A stretch of DNA of 64,000 nt. Origin: Vesta saturnalis (lineage: Eukaryota; Arthropoda; Insecta; Coleoptera; Lampyridae). Where the stretch lies: contig JARFJB010001278.1 in the NCBI GenBank assembly GCA_036346205.1, positions 483,001-547,000 of the forward strand, given 5' to 3'. Each line of letters begins with the position of its first letter. The stretch's first letter is position 1. The position numbers and the translations under genes are program-made. The notes beneath the pieces were generated by a model, which had not been told where the DNA came from, made no database searches, and worked only from the letters and a program-made list of their open reading frames with translations. Below are positions 1 to 11,289 of this stretch, one piece after another.

Positions 1-1
1 C

Positions 2-373
2 CCTCCGCTATTCGGATTTTCACAACGTTTAGCCTTACAGCTGCGTTATCCGCCGTATCAAAACATAGCTATGGAACCAATATACCCGCACCCCGCTAGT
101 ATATGGTTAGGATTACCAACGCATGTCTTATCTCCGCTTATGCGTATAATAAACATTACTTCTGAAAACTACTCTTACGGAGGTCATAAATATGTTTTTT
201 CACCTACACACTACATGTCCGTGATGATACGGGAATTTGGAAACATCGAGATTAATATAAAAAGAGATACGGGTATTCTTGGTGACGACCTTATAAGGAA
301 TCGTTTCATGAAAGATTTCACGAGGCAGGTAGAAATCTTAAACGTAAAGCCGATGAGAAAATCTATAAAATGA
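2..373 (+). pseudogene. Polinton minor capsid protein, C-terminal part fused to a basic tail
   Basis: The frame is open from the window edge to the TGA at 371-373, so the protein begins outside the window; the ATG at 71 is internal. The block around residues 45-90 of the visible part, containing the run SPTHYMSVMIREFGNIEIN, is like the C-terminal end of the Polinton minor capsid (penton-like) protein. After the DTGI motif the protein switches abruptly to a basic stretch (LGDDLIRNRFMKDF) that resembles the following small Polinton protein. This suggests an internal deletion joined two neighbouring genes. That reading is inference; the family match is moderately secure because of the genes that follow. 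Confidence 0.6.
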
Positions 374-486
374 TGGAGGGTTCGGGCTATAAAAGAGTAC
401 GTCTGGACGATAATAACCAGTCTCTACCGAGAGCTGTTGCCGCTAAGAAGAAGAAACCTACTTACGACGATATATTTTCAAGATAA
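373..486 (+). pseudogene. short basic Polinton virion-type protein, C-terminal piece
   Basis: This 37-residue frame starts with an ATG overlapping the preceding stop and ends with a TAA overlapping the next ATG. It carries GSGYKR near its start, a KKKK cluster, and ends in YDDIFSR. Insect Polintons encode a basic protein with a GSGYKR-type motif and a DIF-type end directly before the major capsid gene, so position and motif agree. It is probably the intact tail of a longer protein whose front was lost in the deletion seen upstream. Function in the family is uncertain; a DNA-associated or minor virion role is often assumed. Confidence 0.55.
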
Positions 487-1607
487 TGGCTTTTCTACAT
501 GCTCAATCATGTGAATGCGTTAAGTCCGAATTGGATCTGTTCGCTTTACCGTCGACGCAGACAAGTATCGAGGGTGGTGAATGGATATTTTACAAACCAT
601 TATCAGCTCTTAGTGATGACGCCCAAATAGAACTTGTAGTGCCCGGAAATGGAAACGATTGCATAGATTTAAGTCAGACCATGCTGTACATCACAGCTAA
701 AGTTTTGAAGCAAGATGATACAGCACTTACTGATGCGGATGTTGTAGCACCGGTAAACAATTGGATGCACTCGCTTTTCTCGCAAGTGGGGGTTTACTTA
801 AATCAGAAGATGGTGTCACAACCAAACAACACCTACGCCTACCGCTCATATATCGAAACGCTGTTAAATTATGGAATGGAGGCCAAGAGTTCACATCTAG
901 GTTGTACCTTACGGCACGATGATGCAGCAGGGCAGATGACTACACTGGGGCACGCAAATAATGGTTTGCCGAAACGTCAAGTACTTCCAGCGAGCAAACA
1001 AATCGAGATGATTGGTCACGTGCACTCGGATTTGTATATTCAGGAAAAGTTTCTCACATACGGTGTTGAATTAAATGCTAAATTTGTACGATCAACAGAT
1101 ACAAGACGCGAATTATGGAACACTAGTTTACTGGTGAGACGTATGCGAATCAATCCCACCATTCTAATTGTACACGCTAAATCTTTAGAAACAACTACGG
1201 CAAAATATCCTGTTACAAGGACCGACGTAAAAATGTTAACTATACCTACAGGCATATAGCGAAAATCATTGGATACTATCCTCCAGGGGCAGTTACCTAA
1301 ACGATGTATCGTAGGTTTTGTCACAAATAAAGCCTTCAACGGTGATTACCCTTCAAATCCATTCAATTTTCATCACAGCAATATTAATTACATGTCGTTA
1401 CATATTGACGGTCTACAAATTCCTTCCAAGGTCTTACAACCACACTTTACAGCTAATGGTTTATATATAAGGGCGTATCACACTTTATTCTTCGGTACGG
1501 GTATTCATTTTTGGAATGGGGGCAACGATATATCGAGAAACGGTTACCACAACAGCTACTATTTAATGGCCTTCGATCTAACCCCTGACGTGGATTTCGC
1601 TTGTTAA
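486..1607 (+). pseudogene. Polinton major capsid protein (double jelly-roll), interrupted
   Basis: Starting at the ATG at 486, the frame reads 257 codons to a TAG at 1257-1259, then stays open in the same frame to a TAA at 1605-1607. The two parts together match the insect protein family often labelled F54H12.2-like, which is the Polinton major capsid protein. Recognisable blocks are the N-terminal ELDLFALPSTQTSIEGG stretch and, after the stop, GQLPKRCIVGFV and PFNFHHSNINY. The single in-frame TAG looks like a point mutation. The C-terminal end beyond LTPDVDFAC is lost or scrambled. The gene would have formed the icosahedral shell of a Polinton particle; this copy cannot encode a full protein. 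Confidence 0.8.
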
Positions 1608-1671
1608 AAGGGACAGCTCTATATCACAAACTTCAGTATCCAGCAGCAAGTAAAAGAAGACGGACGCATAC

Positions 1672-2105
1672 TTGGACGTACAAGGGTTTAGAGGTGTTGA
1701 TAACGAATTACTACCAAAAGAAATTGCCGTGATTACAGATCATGGTTCGTTACTGCTGATACTGATAAAGTCACCTCGAGATTATTTTATATCAAAGCCC
1801 ATATCGAGACAGATAAAGGATAAATATCACGGCTTGAAAAGGCTGTCAGGGTATGAGACATACGATTTCCAAGGGGGGCTGATAAGAACTCTGCTGCTGT
1901 TTAACAAAATTCACGTTAAGGGTAGTGAAAAACAACACTTTTTAAGATTCCTTAACAAACCAATACTAAACTTGGACGTGATTGGTTGTCCGTCGAATAA
2001 AAACTTGAAAGGAAGCAAAGGCGTATAGTTGTTTAAACCATAAGATCGAGGGTATGTGCGCTCTGGAAAACGCATTACTACTGAAGACGGGATACCAATT
2101 CTAAA
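1672..2105 (+). pseudogene. uncharacterised Polinton protein, broken
   Basis: A 118-codon frame begins with a TTG (no ATG) and ends at a TAG near 2028. It contains VQGFRGVDNELLPKEIAV near the start, YHGLKRLSGYE in the middle, and an IHVKGSEKQHFLRFL then LDVIGCPS pattern near the end. This motif order is common in proteins encoded by insect Polintons beside the protease; the function is unknown. A further conserved piece, CALENALLLKTGYQF, can be read in another frame just downstream (about 2055-2100), so at least one frameshift separates the end of the protein from its body. No catalytic signature is apparent to me. Confidence 0.55.
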
Positions 2106-2204
2106 GATGTATGCGGTACAAGTGTTGAAATGTTTGAAATCGATCCCCAGCCACAAGAATGCGTTTCGACTTGTATGTGCTTCCAATCAGCTCGACACGC
2201 ACTA

Positions 2205-2550
2205 GACCTTGTGCAATTATTGTAAACACGGATCTGCAAACAGGTAGCATTGGACTGCTATCTACATTGACGAGAATGGTAATGGGAAATATTTTGATTC
2301 CTTTGGACGACTAGGTTACAATTTACGTTTCCTTGGTAAGAATTCTAGATGGTTCCGCTGCAACAAAACGACGCTGCAGGATTACCATTCGGATGTATGT
2401 GAACTTTATACGTTAATGTTTTTGTATTTTAGAATAAATAATTTACCAATGCTTTATTTTTTAAATAAGTTTTTCACCACATGTTTCGTTATAAATGATG
2501 AGATAATCAAGTTACTGTATAATGCTTGCTTTTCAACCATTCTACTCTGA
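2205..2550 (+). pseudogene. Polinton adenain-like cysteine protease, decayed
   Basis: Two overlapping frames give a short N-terminal piece (AIIVNTD) and then HWTAIYIDENGNGKYFDSFG, followed by SDVCELYTLMFLYFRINN, ending at the TGA at 2548-2550. The order His (HW), acidic residue (YFDS) and Cys (VC) is that of the C5 adenain-like proteases that process Polinton capsid proteins. A frameshift lies around 2235-2255 and no start codon is visible. The residues after the catalytic Cys (ELYT) differ from the more usual G-x-Y-C pattern. The gene sits after the capsid block, as expected for this element. Confidence 0.7.
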
Positions 2551-2659
2551 TAAGTAAAAGCGTTTTTAGTAGTTTAGCTGTTTTAATTAAGAGTTCCGTA
2601 ACAAAAGAGACGTACATGATCAACTTCTATTGCAGAAAAATGTTCATTAGTCTATACAC

Positions 2660-3560
2660 CACTAGATGGCCCTACAGCAAATTCAAGTTTCGCAGCAAGG
2701 GGGCCGGGGCGTAGGCCTCACATAAGTTCTTATACTTGTCTTACAAGGCTAGGGCCCATTATTAGAATACAAATTTTGTTTATTACGGGGCGAAGGCTTA
2801 CGCCTGTCTTAAAAGATTAGGTTAGGACCCACATGCAATTGCACCAAGGGGGCCACGATAGGAGCCTAGCCCCAAGAGTTAGTTTCTGTACTTGACTTAT
2901 AAGGTTAGGGTCCCATACCATTGGCAAACAGGGGGCTGCGACAGGGAGGAAGCCCCGAGAACAAGTTTTAAAGATCTACACGTGTCTTACAAGTTAGAAT
3001 TAGGGCCCCTCATTATAATACAAATTCAAATTTCCCACCATAACCAATCAGCATGCAGACTTAGTCCTCCCCCAATCAAAGCACGGAGACTGGGTGGGCT
3101 AAGGACCAATCAGAAGCCAGAGAGGCGGGTGCACGCACGACCAATCACCTAAAAGTGGGGCGTGGCCTAGTTTTAATCCCTCCAATCAGAACACTGCATG
3201 TACGCGCAATTGCCTAACCTCCAAGGGGTATACAGCCAAAGAGGCTCTTAGTACTGCCAAAAGGACATTAATTAGGGGCTCAATTCCGCTCAAGGGTTGA
3301 AAAAGACCCTCGAAAAGAAGCCGACTCCAGCCTCCAAATATACGCCTCCTACGTGAGTGAGTACAAAAAGTGGAGGGGAAGGTGCTCCCGTAGGCGGGGC
3401 TTGTGACGTAAAAAAAGTGGAGGGGGTGGTGCCCGTCTTCTACTGGTATTCAATCAACCGAGCCCCCGAGTTATCCGAAGCAACGGACTTATCCGAGCTT
3501 CCGCATTAATTGAGGTGTATGCTCGGGTAATACGGAAAAAATCCAATAAAATGGATGAAG
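2660..3560. repeat. R1: GC-richer dispersed repeat block, left copy
   Basis: Degenerate copies of a unit of about 90-110 bp contain phrases such as CTTACAAG, TTAGGGCCC, TTAGAATACAAATT and a TTTCCCRCCA-like end. A second part holds CCAATCA boxes and a segment ending near 3300 in GGGTTGAAAAAGACCC and CGAAAAGAA. The same phrases recur at 47100-47345 and through 58920-60960. It is much richer in GC than its surroundings and no reading frame resembles a known protein. The nature of the family (satellite, MITE or element end) is unknown. Confidence 0.65.
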
Positions 3561-3689
3561 CCGCTATGCCTATGCTGTACACGCGTAGTATTTTTCGATT
3601 GCTACTTTCTTTATTATACACAACAACATGTTACAACACATTTTGTGTGTTCTTCGGTTGCGAACTAAAAATTAATTAACAGTTGGCCT

Positions 3690-4393
3690 TCAACAATCAG
3701 GAAAGAATATTGCCATTTCACAAAAAAGGACTACGCACATCAAAAGAGTGTTTGGATGAGTCACAATCTTTTCCAACAATTCGCTCTTTCGGTTGAGAGA
3801 TTTCTGAAAAAAAAAAAATAGTCTTCGAGTAACGCACCATCGCACCCAAACGTGTCGATTCCCAGAAGTGAAGATATCATGGTCAAATTTTTTCCACCAA
3901 ATGTGACCTCCACGTCTTTTACGCCAATAAATTCTAGAGAAAAGCACACCCTCAACGAGTGTTTGTTTGCAATAAATCTGAAAAGTATAATTTACTGGTC
4001 AGCTGAGCTTCGAATGCTGCCCAAAGGTTCACGCTGGAGAGGTCATGGCAAAAATCTTGTCTTCTACTAATCAAAATTTCAGACGATGTAGATCTACATA
4101 GCATCGTGGAGCAAATCGCTGGTTGCGAAAACGTCGACAGAAACAATATTAAGAATGTTAACAAGAACTTACTGACGATGAAATCGGGTGATATAGAAAA
4201 CAGCGAAATGGAGGAAACTGCACAAGTCAAAGATTAAATGCGGTTGAAATAGCTCTTAAATACTTTGAGGAACAGCCGGAAAGTAGTGCAAGTGACCTCG
4301 TATTAATGAAACGATGGCGAGATATTGCAGCTAAAAAACGAATTATCAGGTTGAAGCAGTGCTCTATTACGGACTTTCTTAAGCCGCGTTAGT
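3690..4393 (+). pseudogene. Tigger/pogo-type DDE transposase, C-terminal remnant
   Basis: Two signatures of the Tigger/jerky transposase family are readable. Around 3846-3915 stands NAPSHPNVS followed by VKFFPPNVTS, the region of the second catalytic aspartate and the proline-asparagine motif; here the aspartate before NAPSHP is replaced by serine. Around 4235-4393 stands LNAVEIALKYFEEQPESS, then KRWRDIAAKKR and SITDFLKPR before two stops, the typical C-terminal end. The intervening part is broken by stops and frameshifts. The transposase would have cut and pasted a pogo-like element; this copy is dead. Confidence 0.75.
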
Positions 4394-4525
4394 AGTACAT
4401 ATGTAACAATGCTTTGTAGCCCAAAGATTAATTTAAGTTCATTCATTCTCCTTCCCACATTACCTCGGATAATAAAGTTTTACTGTAATCACACAGGTAC
4501 AAGAAAGTGTAATATGCAGACTATA

Positions 4526-6357
4526 TCAACAGTATCACCAAATAATAAGGCATTCACCCCGACGGTAGAGATTACAAAGGTAAACAAGTCATATTACGTA
4601 TTCAATGGGAATAATACGTATTATAACGTTTAACAAACTATCAGTTGTATTCTCGGAAATCTCCCGCCACACAGATAAGTAAACTAAAATATATCTGACG
4701 GTAATAATGCCAACGATGCGAAACCTTATTGATTTAAAATCTTCTTGATTTTACGCATGTGTAAGCGCATTGATGTAAAACTCCTAGTGAGTTTTCAAAT
4801 TTGTAGCAGTAAAGCATTGTTTCTAGTTTCTATTTTATTTTTATATACACACACACACATCTTATACACTACAAACCTACTATTAATATTGAATGGAATG
4901 TTTCCCAGAGTAATTATTATTGTTTTTATTTCAGTTTTGATTGTATATTTTATATATACAAATACCCATATTTATCAAGAATTTAATATGTTTAAAGAAA
5001 ATATTAAAGCAAATATCATTCATACGGGTAAGTTTTAATTATGGTTTATGATTATATTTTAAGATATATAGGTTTACATTTGTATGTACTTTTGGACATC
5101 AGCCAATGTTTTATTATTATTTGCTTTTGAACGATGTCATTTATGATAATTTGATTAAGGCATATGTTTTTCTTGACAACTATTTTACTTTAATTCGTTA
5201 CTGAAATAATGTACCAAACTTGCATGACAAAAACATTTTTTACAACCGAATCACTTCATTAGTACATTTAGCACATTAATTACTTCGAGAAACAGACCTT
5301 TTACTGTGTTTTTACTATTTGGAATTAAGTAATAAATAAATATAGACTAAACTGCTTCCGGTTTTGGTTTATGTTAAACAAGTCAACTTTTTGTAAGCAC
5401 TAAAAATCTATTAATGTGTGTACATATAAAACTGCTAAGTTGTTTACATGAAAGGCGGTTAACCACAAGTGCAGTTAATTATGTTTCTCATCACGGAAAA
5501 TAACCCATTTCTCTACTATAAATTTCAATTTAACTATCGGACATTGATTAAAACCGACGAGGATATTTTAAGACTATTGAAATATTAATGATTTAAATAA
5601 TTATAAATTAGGCCATTTATGTGAGAGAGTTATAGAAGTTTTTGTAATATTTCAACTTATTTATAATACATACACATAAAGGTGTTTAATGAAGTCAAAC
5701 AATTTAGGCTTATCAATGTTTCATTAATAATTATTGTATTAAATTTTAAGAAATATACTGTCGGTTAGGCAACTTACGTTACTTGAAAATAATGTTCAGT
5801 AAAATCGTTGTTTAACCCCGGCGAAAAAAAAGGGGTGTAATAAGTTTTATTCGCAATCATATTGTAATATGTCAATTTCATAGCATGACAATAGTTGGGA
5901 ACTAGATTATTACTGCAACTAGCCGAGAATAATGAAACTAGCCGGGAATAATTATTACATACCCCGAAAATTATTACATACCTGTGGTAAGGGTTGCCTA
6001 ACTATCAAGAACCTTATAATCAATACAATTATGTGTTGTTACTTGATATAGTTTGATTCAAATAAAGTTGGATATGGCCCATTCTTAAAATTACACGAAC
6101 TAAGATTTAGGCGACGTAAGTTTCCGTTGAATCAGCAAAGTATGCTTTAGTTAATATTTTTATCGGCAGATGTCTCCACATAAATTTCCATAAATGTCAA
6201 AGTTGAAAATTATTGAATGTTTTTTATATTTTAAACTAGAAAAATTATACATTATATCTACTTATGATAGAGTCAATATCCTTTTGATGCAACAGTGAAT
6301 TGTTATAATTTCAGACATGGTTTGATTATAATTACATACCATTATAATACATAACCT
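4526..6357 (+). repeat. 1.83-kb direct repeat, copy 1
   Basis: The segment from TCAACAGTATCACCAAATAA to ATAACCT is repeated, with a few percent divergence, at 7175-8796 plus about 10504-10740. It is AT-rich and holds no recognisable protein; small open frames inside are matched in the second copy but lack family features. An inner inverted pair, GTTAGGCAAC near 5764 and GTTGCCTAAC near 5992, may mark a small MITE. The ends are not TG...CA, so the copies do not look like LTRs. This is either a tandem duplication separated by a later insertion or two copies of an unknown element. Confidence 0.85.
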
Positions 6358-7160
6358 TACAGGCTGTCCCAAATTCGAGGGTAAGCATGGGGATCTCGCT
6401 TATTATAAGAGAATTTCGTTTTTCGCGTTTGGCTACCTTATTATTAGGAATTTTCAAAATTCGATTAAACGTTATTAAGGCAACTTCTTACGCACAATAC
6501 TAATACGGTAATAAAAATATTATGCGTCGTTTTGTTTATTCTGAACCATCATCAGGTTTATTTTTTCTTATCGGGGTTAAGACATATTTTTATGGCGTTG
6601 GATGGAGAATGTTATGCTGATTTTAGCAATATTCATGGTTTGATCGACTGCGAACTAAAATACTCTTAAATTAAAAACTAAATATTAAATTATCACGATA
6701 CCCATGAATCAAACAAAACTCAGGAGTTGGCTTTTGTCATGTCATTTTCTAATTGTAAAAAGGACAATAACTGCAAGATCCTTCGTGTTAGTGCTTTAAA
6801 ATTTGCAAGTTTGTTTAGAATGTTTTCAAATTCAGAAAAACGAGACATGAGAAGGATATTTTATAGCTGCAATAGAAATAGTGTCAGAGCAGAACAAAGA
6901 TATTTAGAGGAATATCCGGAGAGGCAGCAACCAAACCAGAGATATTTTTTAAAATTAGACTAAAATTTGCGAGAATTTGGATGTTTTCAGAAACCTCGAA
7001 ATGCATATGGTAGCAGACTAGACAGAGATGCCGAAGAAGAAATATTACATCAGGTACTATTTGTTAGTATTATACTAATTATAAGAATTTCCACTCACTT
7101 CACTGCTAATTTCAGCAGACATTTTTTGGAGAGTTATGACTTTATGTTATCCATCTTAGG
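6358..7160 (+). mobile_element. DUF4817-type (mariner-like) transposon piece between the direct repeats
   Basis: The start TACAGGCTGTCCCAAATTCG resembles the inverted end of insect mariner-like elements whose transposases carry an N-terminal DUF4817 helix-turn-helix domain. About 360 bp later a + strand frame (6727-7050, split by a stop near 6961) reads MRRIFYSCNRNSVRAEQRYL, then EEYPERQQPNQRYFLKL, GCFQKPRNAYG and DRDAEEEILHQ, the recognisable order of that domain. The reading ends at CAG|GTACTATT, a possible splice donor, with an acceptor-like TTTCAG near 7114. The catalytic DDE part is absent. Confidence 0.6.
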
Positions 7161-7174
7161 TTCAAGAAAAGCCT

Positions 7175-10100
7175 TCAACAGTATCACCAAATAATAAGGC
7201 ATTCACCCCGACGGTAGAGATTACAAAGGTAAACAAGTTATATTACGTATTCAATGTGAACAATACGTATTATAACGTTTAACAAACTATCAGTTGTATT
7301 CTCGGAAATCTCCCGCCATACAGATAAGTAAACTAAAATATATCTGACGGTAATAATGCCAACGATGCGAAACCTTATTGATTTAAAATCTTCTTGATTT
7401 TACGCATGTGTAAGCGCATTGATGTAAAACTCCTAGTGAGTTTTCAAATTTGTAACAGTCAAGCATTGTTTCTAGTTTCTATTTTATTTTTATATATACA
7501 CGCACATCTTATACACTACAAACCAACTATTAATATTGAATGGAATGTTTCCCAGAGTAATTATTATTGTTTTTATTTCAGTTTTGATTGTGTATTTTAT
7601 ATATACAAATACCCATATTTATCAAGAAGTTAATATGTTTAAAGAAAATATTAAAGCAAATATCATTCATACGGGTAAGTTTTAATTATGGTTTATGATT
7701 ATATTTTAAGATATATAGGTTTACATTTGTATGTACTTTTGGACATCAGCCAATGCTTTATTATTATTTGCTTTTGAACGATGTCATTTTTGATAATTTG
7801 ATTAAGGCATATGTTTTTCTTGACAACTATTTTACTTTAATTCGTTACTGAAATAATGTACCAAACTTGCATGACAAAAACATTTTTTACAACCGAATCA
7901 CTTCATTAGTACATTTAGCACATTAATTACTTCGAGAAACAGACCTTTTACTGTGTTTTTACTATTTGGAATTAAGTAATAAATAAATATAGACTAAACT
8001 GTTTCCGGTTTTGGTTTATGTTAAAGTCAACTTTTTGTAGGCACTAAAAATCTATTAATGTGTGTACATATAAAACTGCTAGGTTGTTTACATGAAAGGC
8101 GGTTAACCACAAGTGCAGTTAATTATGTTTCTCATCACGGAAAATAACCCATCATTTCTCTACTATAAATTTCAATTTACCTATTGGACATTGATAAAAA
8201 CCGACCAGGATATTTTAAGACTATTGAAATATTAATGATTGAAATAATTATAAATTAGGCCATTTATGTGAGAGAGTTATAGCAGTTTTTGTAATATTTC
8301 AACCTATTTATAATACATACACATAAAAGTGTTTAATAAAGTCAAACAATTTACGCTTATCAATGTTTCATTAATAATTATTGTATTAAATTTTAAGAAA
8401 TATACTGTCGGTTAGGCAACTTACGTTACTTCAAAATGATGTTCAGTAAAATCGTTATTTAACCCCGGCGAAAAAAAGGGGTGTAATGAGTTTTATTTGC
8501 CATCATATTGTAATATGTCAATTTCATAGCATAACAATAGTTGGGAACTAGATTATTACCTCAACTAGCCGAGAATAATGAAACTAGCCGGGAATAATTA
8601 TTACATACCCCGAAAATGATTACATACCTGTGGTGAGGGTTGCCTAACTATCATGAACCTCATAATCAATACAATTATGTGTTGTTACTTGATATAGTTT
8701 GATTCAAATAAAGTTGGGCATGGCCCATTCTTAAAATTACACGAACTAAGATTTAGGCGACGTAAGTTTCCATTAAATCAGCAAAGTATCCTTTATAGTC
8801 CGGTTGTTAAGTGTCATATATATGACCAACCTTGCATTTTTTGATGCAAGCAAGCCGCTTGGTTCATAAGTTGCTGGTACCATTGACTACGAAATAAGCC
8901 TTGTAGTCACTGAAAGGTCAGCCTGTACAACAGGTTGCCTACCCTCAAAGTTTTTCGGCCATAAATCGGTATCGGTTTGACTTAGAGAGACTTTTTTTTT
9001 GCAAACTGCGTGTTTTGACTAGCTTTATCTTTCTAAATTATGAAAATAGAATATATACGACTTCACAACTATAAAATTTCGTAATTTGAGTGAAATTTAG
9101 TTGAACGGAACAATACAGCGAGATGAATAAAGTATTGAAAGTATGTTAAAGAAACGTAAGAGGTAACTAAAACGATTCGATTGCGTGTTAGAAACTATGA
9201 CGTAAACGTCAGATTTCGAACTTCCGTATATGAAATCTCAAAACTACAGCATATATTCAAACATTACGCAAATTGCGCGGAATCTCCAGCGAAGCCGCCT
9301 GTAGTGGAACTATTAGTGACCCAATTGTATTTCGTTATTATAAACCACGAAAACATATAATGGTAATGTATAATGTTTTATATACGACACTGCATAGTTT
9401 TAATATGTATAAAACAATTTATTATAGAAAACTTTGGTGGAAAGGGAAGAAGACCGCATTTGAGACATGGAAATCATATCCAGATGCTACCATTGGTTCA
9501 TAAGCATCTAGAAATGTAATGGCAAAAGGGCTAAAAGTTTATGATGGTGAGCAATGTATGATAGGTCAGTAAACGAAAATGATTATTCTTCAAAAGTACA
9601 ATCTTGTTCTCAAATTTTTAGTTATAACCAATTTGGAACTACTTTTATAATATCTTTTCTAGATCATGCCCAGAGACTAAAACTAGATACTTATTGTGTC
9701 GTCGGCAACTGTATTTATCGATAAAAGGAGACGCCGATATTGGAAAATATTTCCACCTAATCTTTCGAACGCTCTGATGCATACACATGCTGATATTATC
9801 AGGACGGGTTTGACAAACCCTCCGTCTACATCAAGACTTCTCCATTTAATCCGTCAAACTGTGGCACGATAGTTTGAGAACAATTGGCAAGCCTGTTGGA
9901 CAACTTACCTGGTCGTTAAGAAGTTGATTTAGAGCATGGTTTCCAAATTATATTTCAACAAGGTTGGCAAACTGTTAGTAACTGATCAAAAAGACAACTG
10001 GAAGTTGTTTCAACAAATCTTTGCCAATGTGACAGCATTTTGTAATAAGATATTTAACAATTTTTACACAAAGCGTTATATTTTATCATTTATGGTACCT

Positions 10101-10740
10101 AATTTCCTACTAAGCTGAAAAAACATTTATACCTTTCAATTATTTATTTCAATCTCTCAGTCAATTGTTCCGTTAAACTAAATTTCTAAGCAAAATTTTG
10201 ACAAATTGTTTTAAAATTTACGAGTTCTTAAATCGTATAATCTATTTTGTATAATTTACTTCAAAACGCAGTTTGCAAAAAATTTTCCTAAGTCAAACCC
10301 GATACCGATTTGAATTGACCGAAAACTTTGTTTAAGTGCAACGTTTGTAACTAACGGCCCCATAGCACAATTGTTACCTTTCCAGTAAAAAAGGCTACAA
10401 AGCTTATTTAGTTAAATGTCAATGTCTTTAGCAAACATTATAAAAAAGGCATCTTTCGTAAATAAATTGAGTCAAAGCTGGTTTTTCATAACAAATCCGG
10501 ACTTATTACCTTGTATAAATTTTAATATCGGCACGATGTCTCCACTAAATTTCATAAACATGTTTTTTCAAAAGAAAGTTTAAAATTTATTGAATGTTTT
10601 TTATATTTTAAACTAGAAAAATGATCCATTATATCTACTTATTTTATTGATAGAGTCAAAATTATTTTGATACAACAGTGAATTGTTATAATTTAGGACA
10701 TGGTTTGATTATAATTACATACCATCATAATATATAACCT
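7175..10740 (+). repeat. 1.83-kb direct repeat, copy 2, split by an inserted element
   Basis: This is the second copy of the repeat at 4526-6357. It aligns from AACAGTATCACC to about 8796, is interrupted by the inverted-repeat element at 8797-10503, and resumes near 10525 to end with ATAACCT at 10740. The two parts add up to about the length of the uninterrupted copy, so the first copy serves as the empty-site reference for the insertion. A short stretch (about 20 bp) after the insertion has no clear match in copy 1. Confidence 0.8.
8797..10503. mobile_element. 1.7-kb DNA transposon with long terminal inverted repeats, family unknown
   Basis: The ends read AGTCCGGTTGTTA at the left and, reverse-complemented, AGTCCGGATTTGTTA at the right. 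The inverted similarity continues, with gaps, for roughly 250 bp on each side, including a matching ATCGGTATCGG-TTTGACTTAG-TTTGCAAACTGCG block (about 8963-9011 against 10266-10315). Inside, broken + strand frames show WWKGKKTAFETWKSYPDA near 9435-9490 and a degenerate piece near 9735-9880; these faintly recall a family of invertebrate repeat proteins with a GKGK motif, which I cannot name with confidence. The target duplication is unclear (perhaps TAT). Confidence 0.7.
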
Positions 10741-10827
10741 GTACATTTGTAAGTAAACAAATACTTTTTTTTATTATAAGTTTTGTTATGAGCGAATAAG
10801 TTCAAAGGTAAATATGTAATTAAAAAT

Positions 10828-10910
10828 TATTAGGTTCAATCCTACCCGAGGTAAACTTTTTATTTATGTATTTAAAAAAATTAATAAAAATTTTTAATTA
10901 AATACTTTTT
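10828..10910 (+). repeat. tRNA-derived SINE, 5'-truncated copy
   Basis: The sequence TTAGGTTCAATCCTACCCGAGG followed by TAAACTTTTTATTTATGTAT matches the 3' half of the SINE at 55560-55700: the T-arm with the B box, the acceptor end and the AT-rich tail. The tRNA front half with the A box is missing. Two independent copies sharing the tail beyond the tRNA part argue for a SINE family rather than a lone tRNA gene. Confidence 0.65.
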
Positions 10911-11289
10911 TTTGTTTATTATAAATTAAATCATTTCAGGTGGAAAAATGGATAAAAGTTGCAATTAGTTTGTTATTCTCAAGATTTAATCGGCGCAATT
11001 CTTGTAGATACTTTACGATAACATAAATATCGATACATTTGTGATTATTTCATTCTTGTAGAAGAAAGTGTGTACAGTGTAATGTAGTGAGAAGTTCAAC
11101 GAAATTATAGATGTTTAATATTTTAATTTAGCATATAGTTTAAATAGATTTCAAAATAAAAAACAATTTACAGAAATCAGTAGATGTACTCAGTCCACAT
11201 ATTTTAGAGTTATCAATATGTTATGTGAAAATTAAAATATTTATATTACATTGGAATTAAAACATTTAAATTAAAAAAAATTGTTCACT
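10911..11289. other. AT-rich stretch, nothing recognised
   Basis: Low-complexity AT-rich DNA beyond the truncated SINE. No reading frame with family resemblance, no RNA and no repeat shared with other parts of the window was noticed. It may include the 3' end of the IS630-like element on the - strand, but no terminus could be placed. Confidence 0.4.

Larger units (their letters stand above)
1..2550 (+). mobile_element. Polinton/Maverick remnant (capsid-protease block)
   Basis: Five successive + strand reading frames match the morphogenesis block of insect Polintons: minor capsid C-terminus, a short basic protein, double jelly-roll major capsid protein, an uncharacterised Polinton protein and an adenain-like cysteine protease. 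The first three still overlap by one or two bases (TGATG and TAATG junctions), the compact packing of a virus-like element. In-frame stops and frameshifts show that it is decayed. The element runs off the left edge, so its polymerase, integrase and ATPase, if present, lie outside. No terminal inverted repeat is recognisable on the right; the GC-rich R1 repeat begins about 100 bp after the protease. Confidence 0.8.

Noticed and set aside
4745..5038. 97-codon frame repeated at 7394 as a conserved small protein
   Set aside because: The second copy is shortened by a frameshift; the frame is simply part of the duplicated 1.83-kb repeat and has no family features.
4526..8796. Reading the 1.83-kb direct repeats as LTRs of a retrotransposon
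   Set aside because: The ends are not TG...CA, the 0.8-kb interior has a DNA-transposon domain and no gag-pol, and no primer-binding site or polypurine tract is visible.
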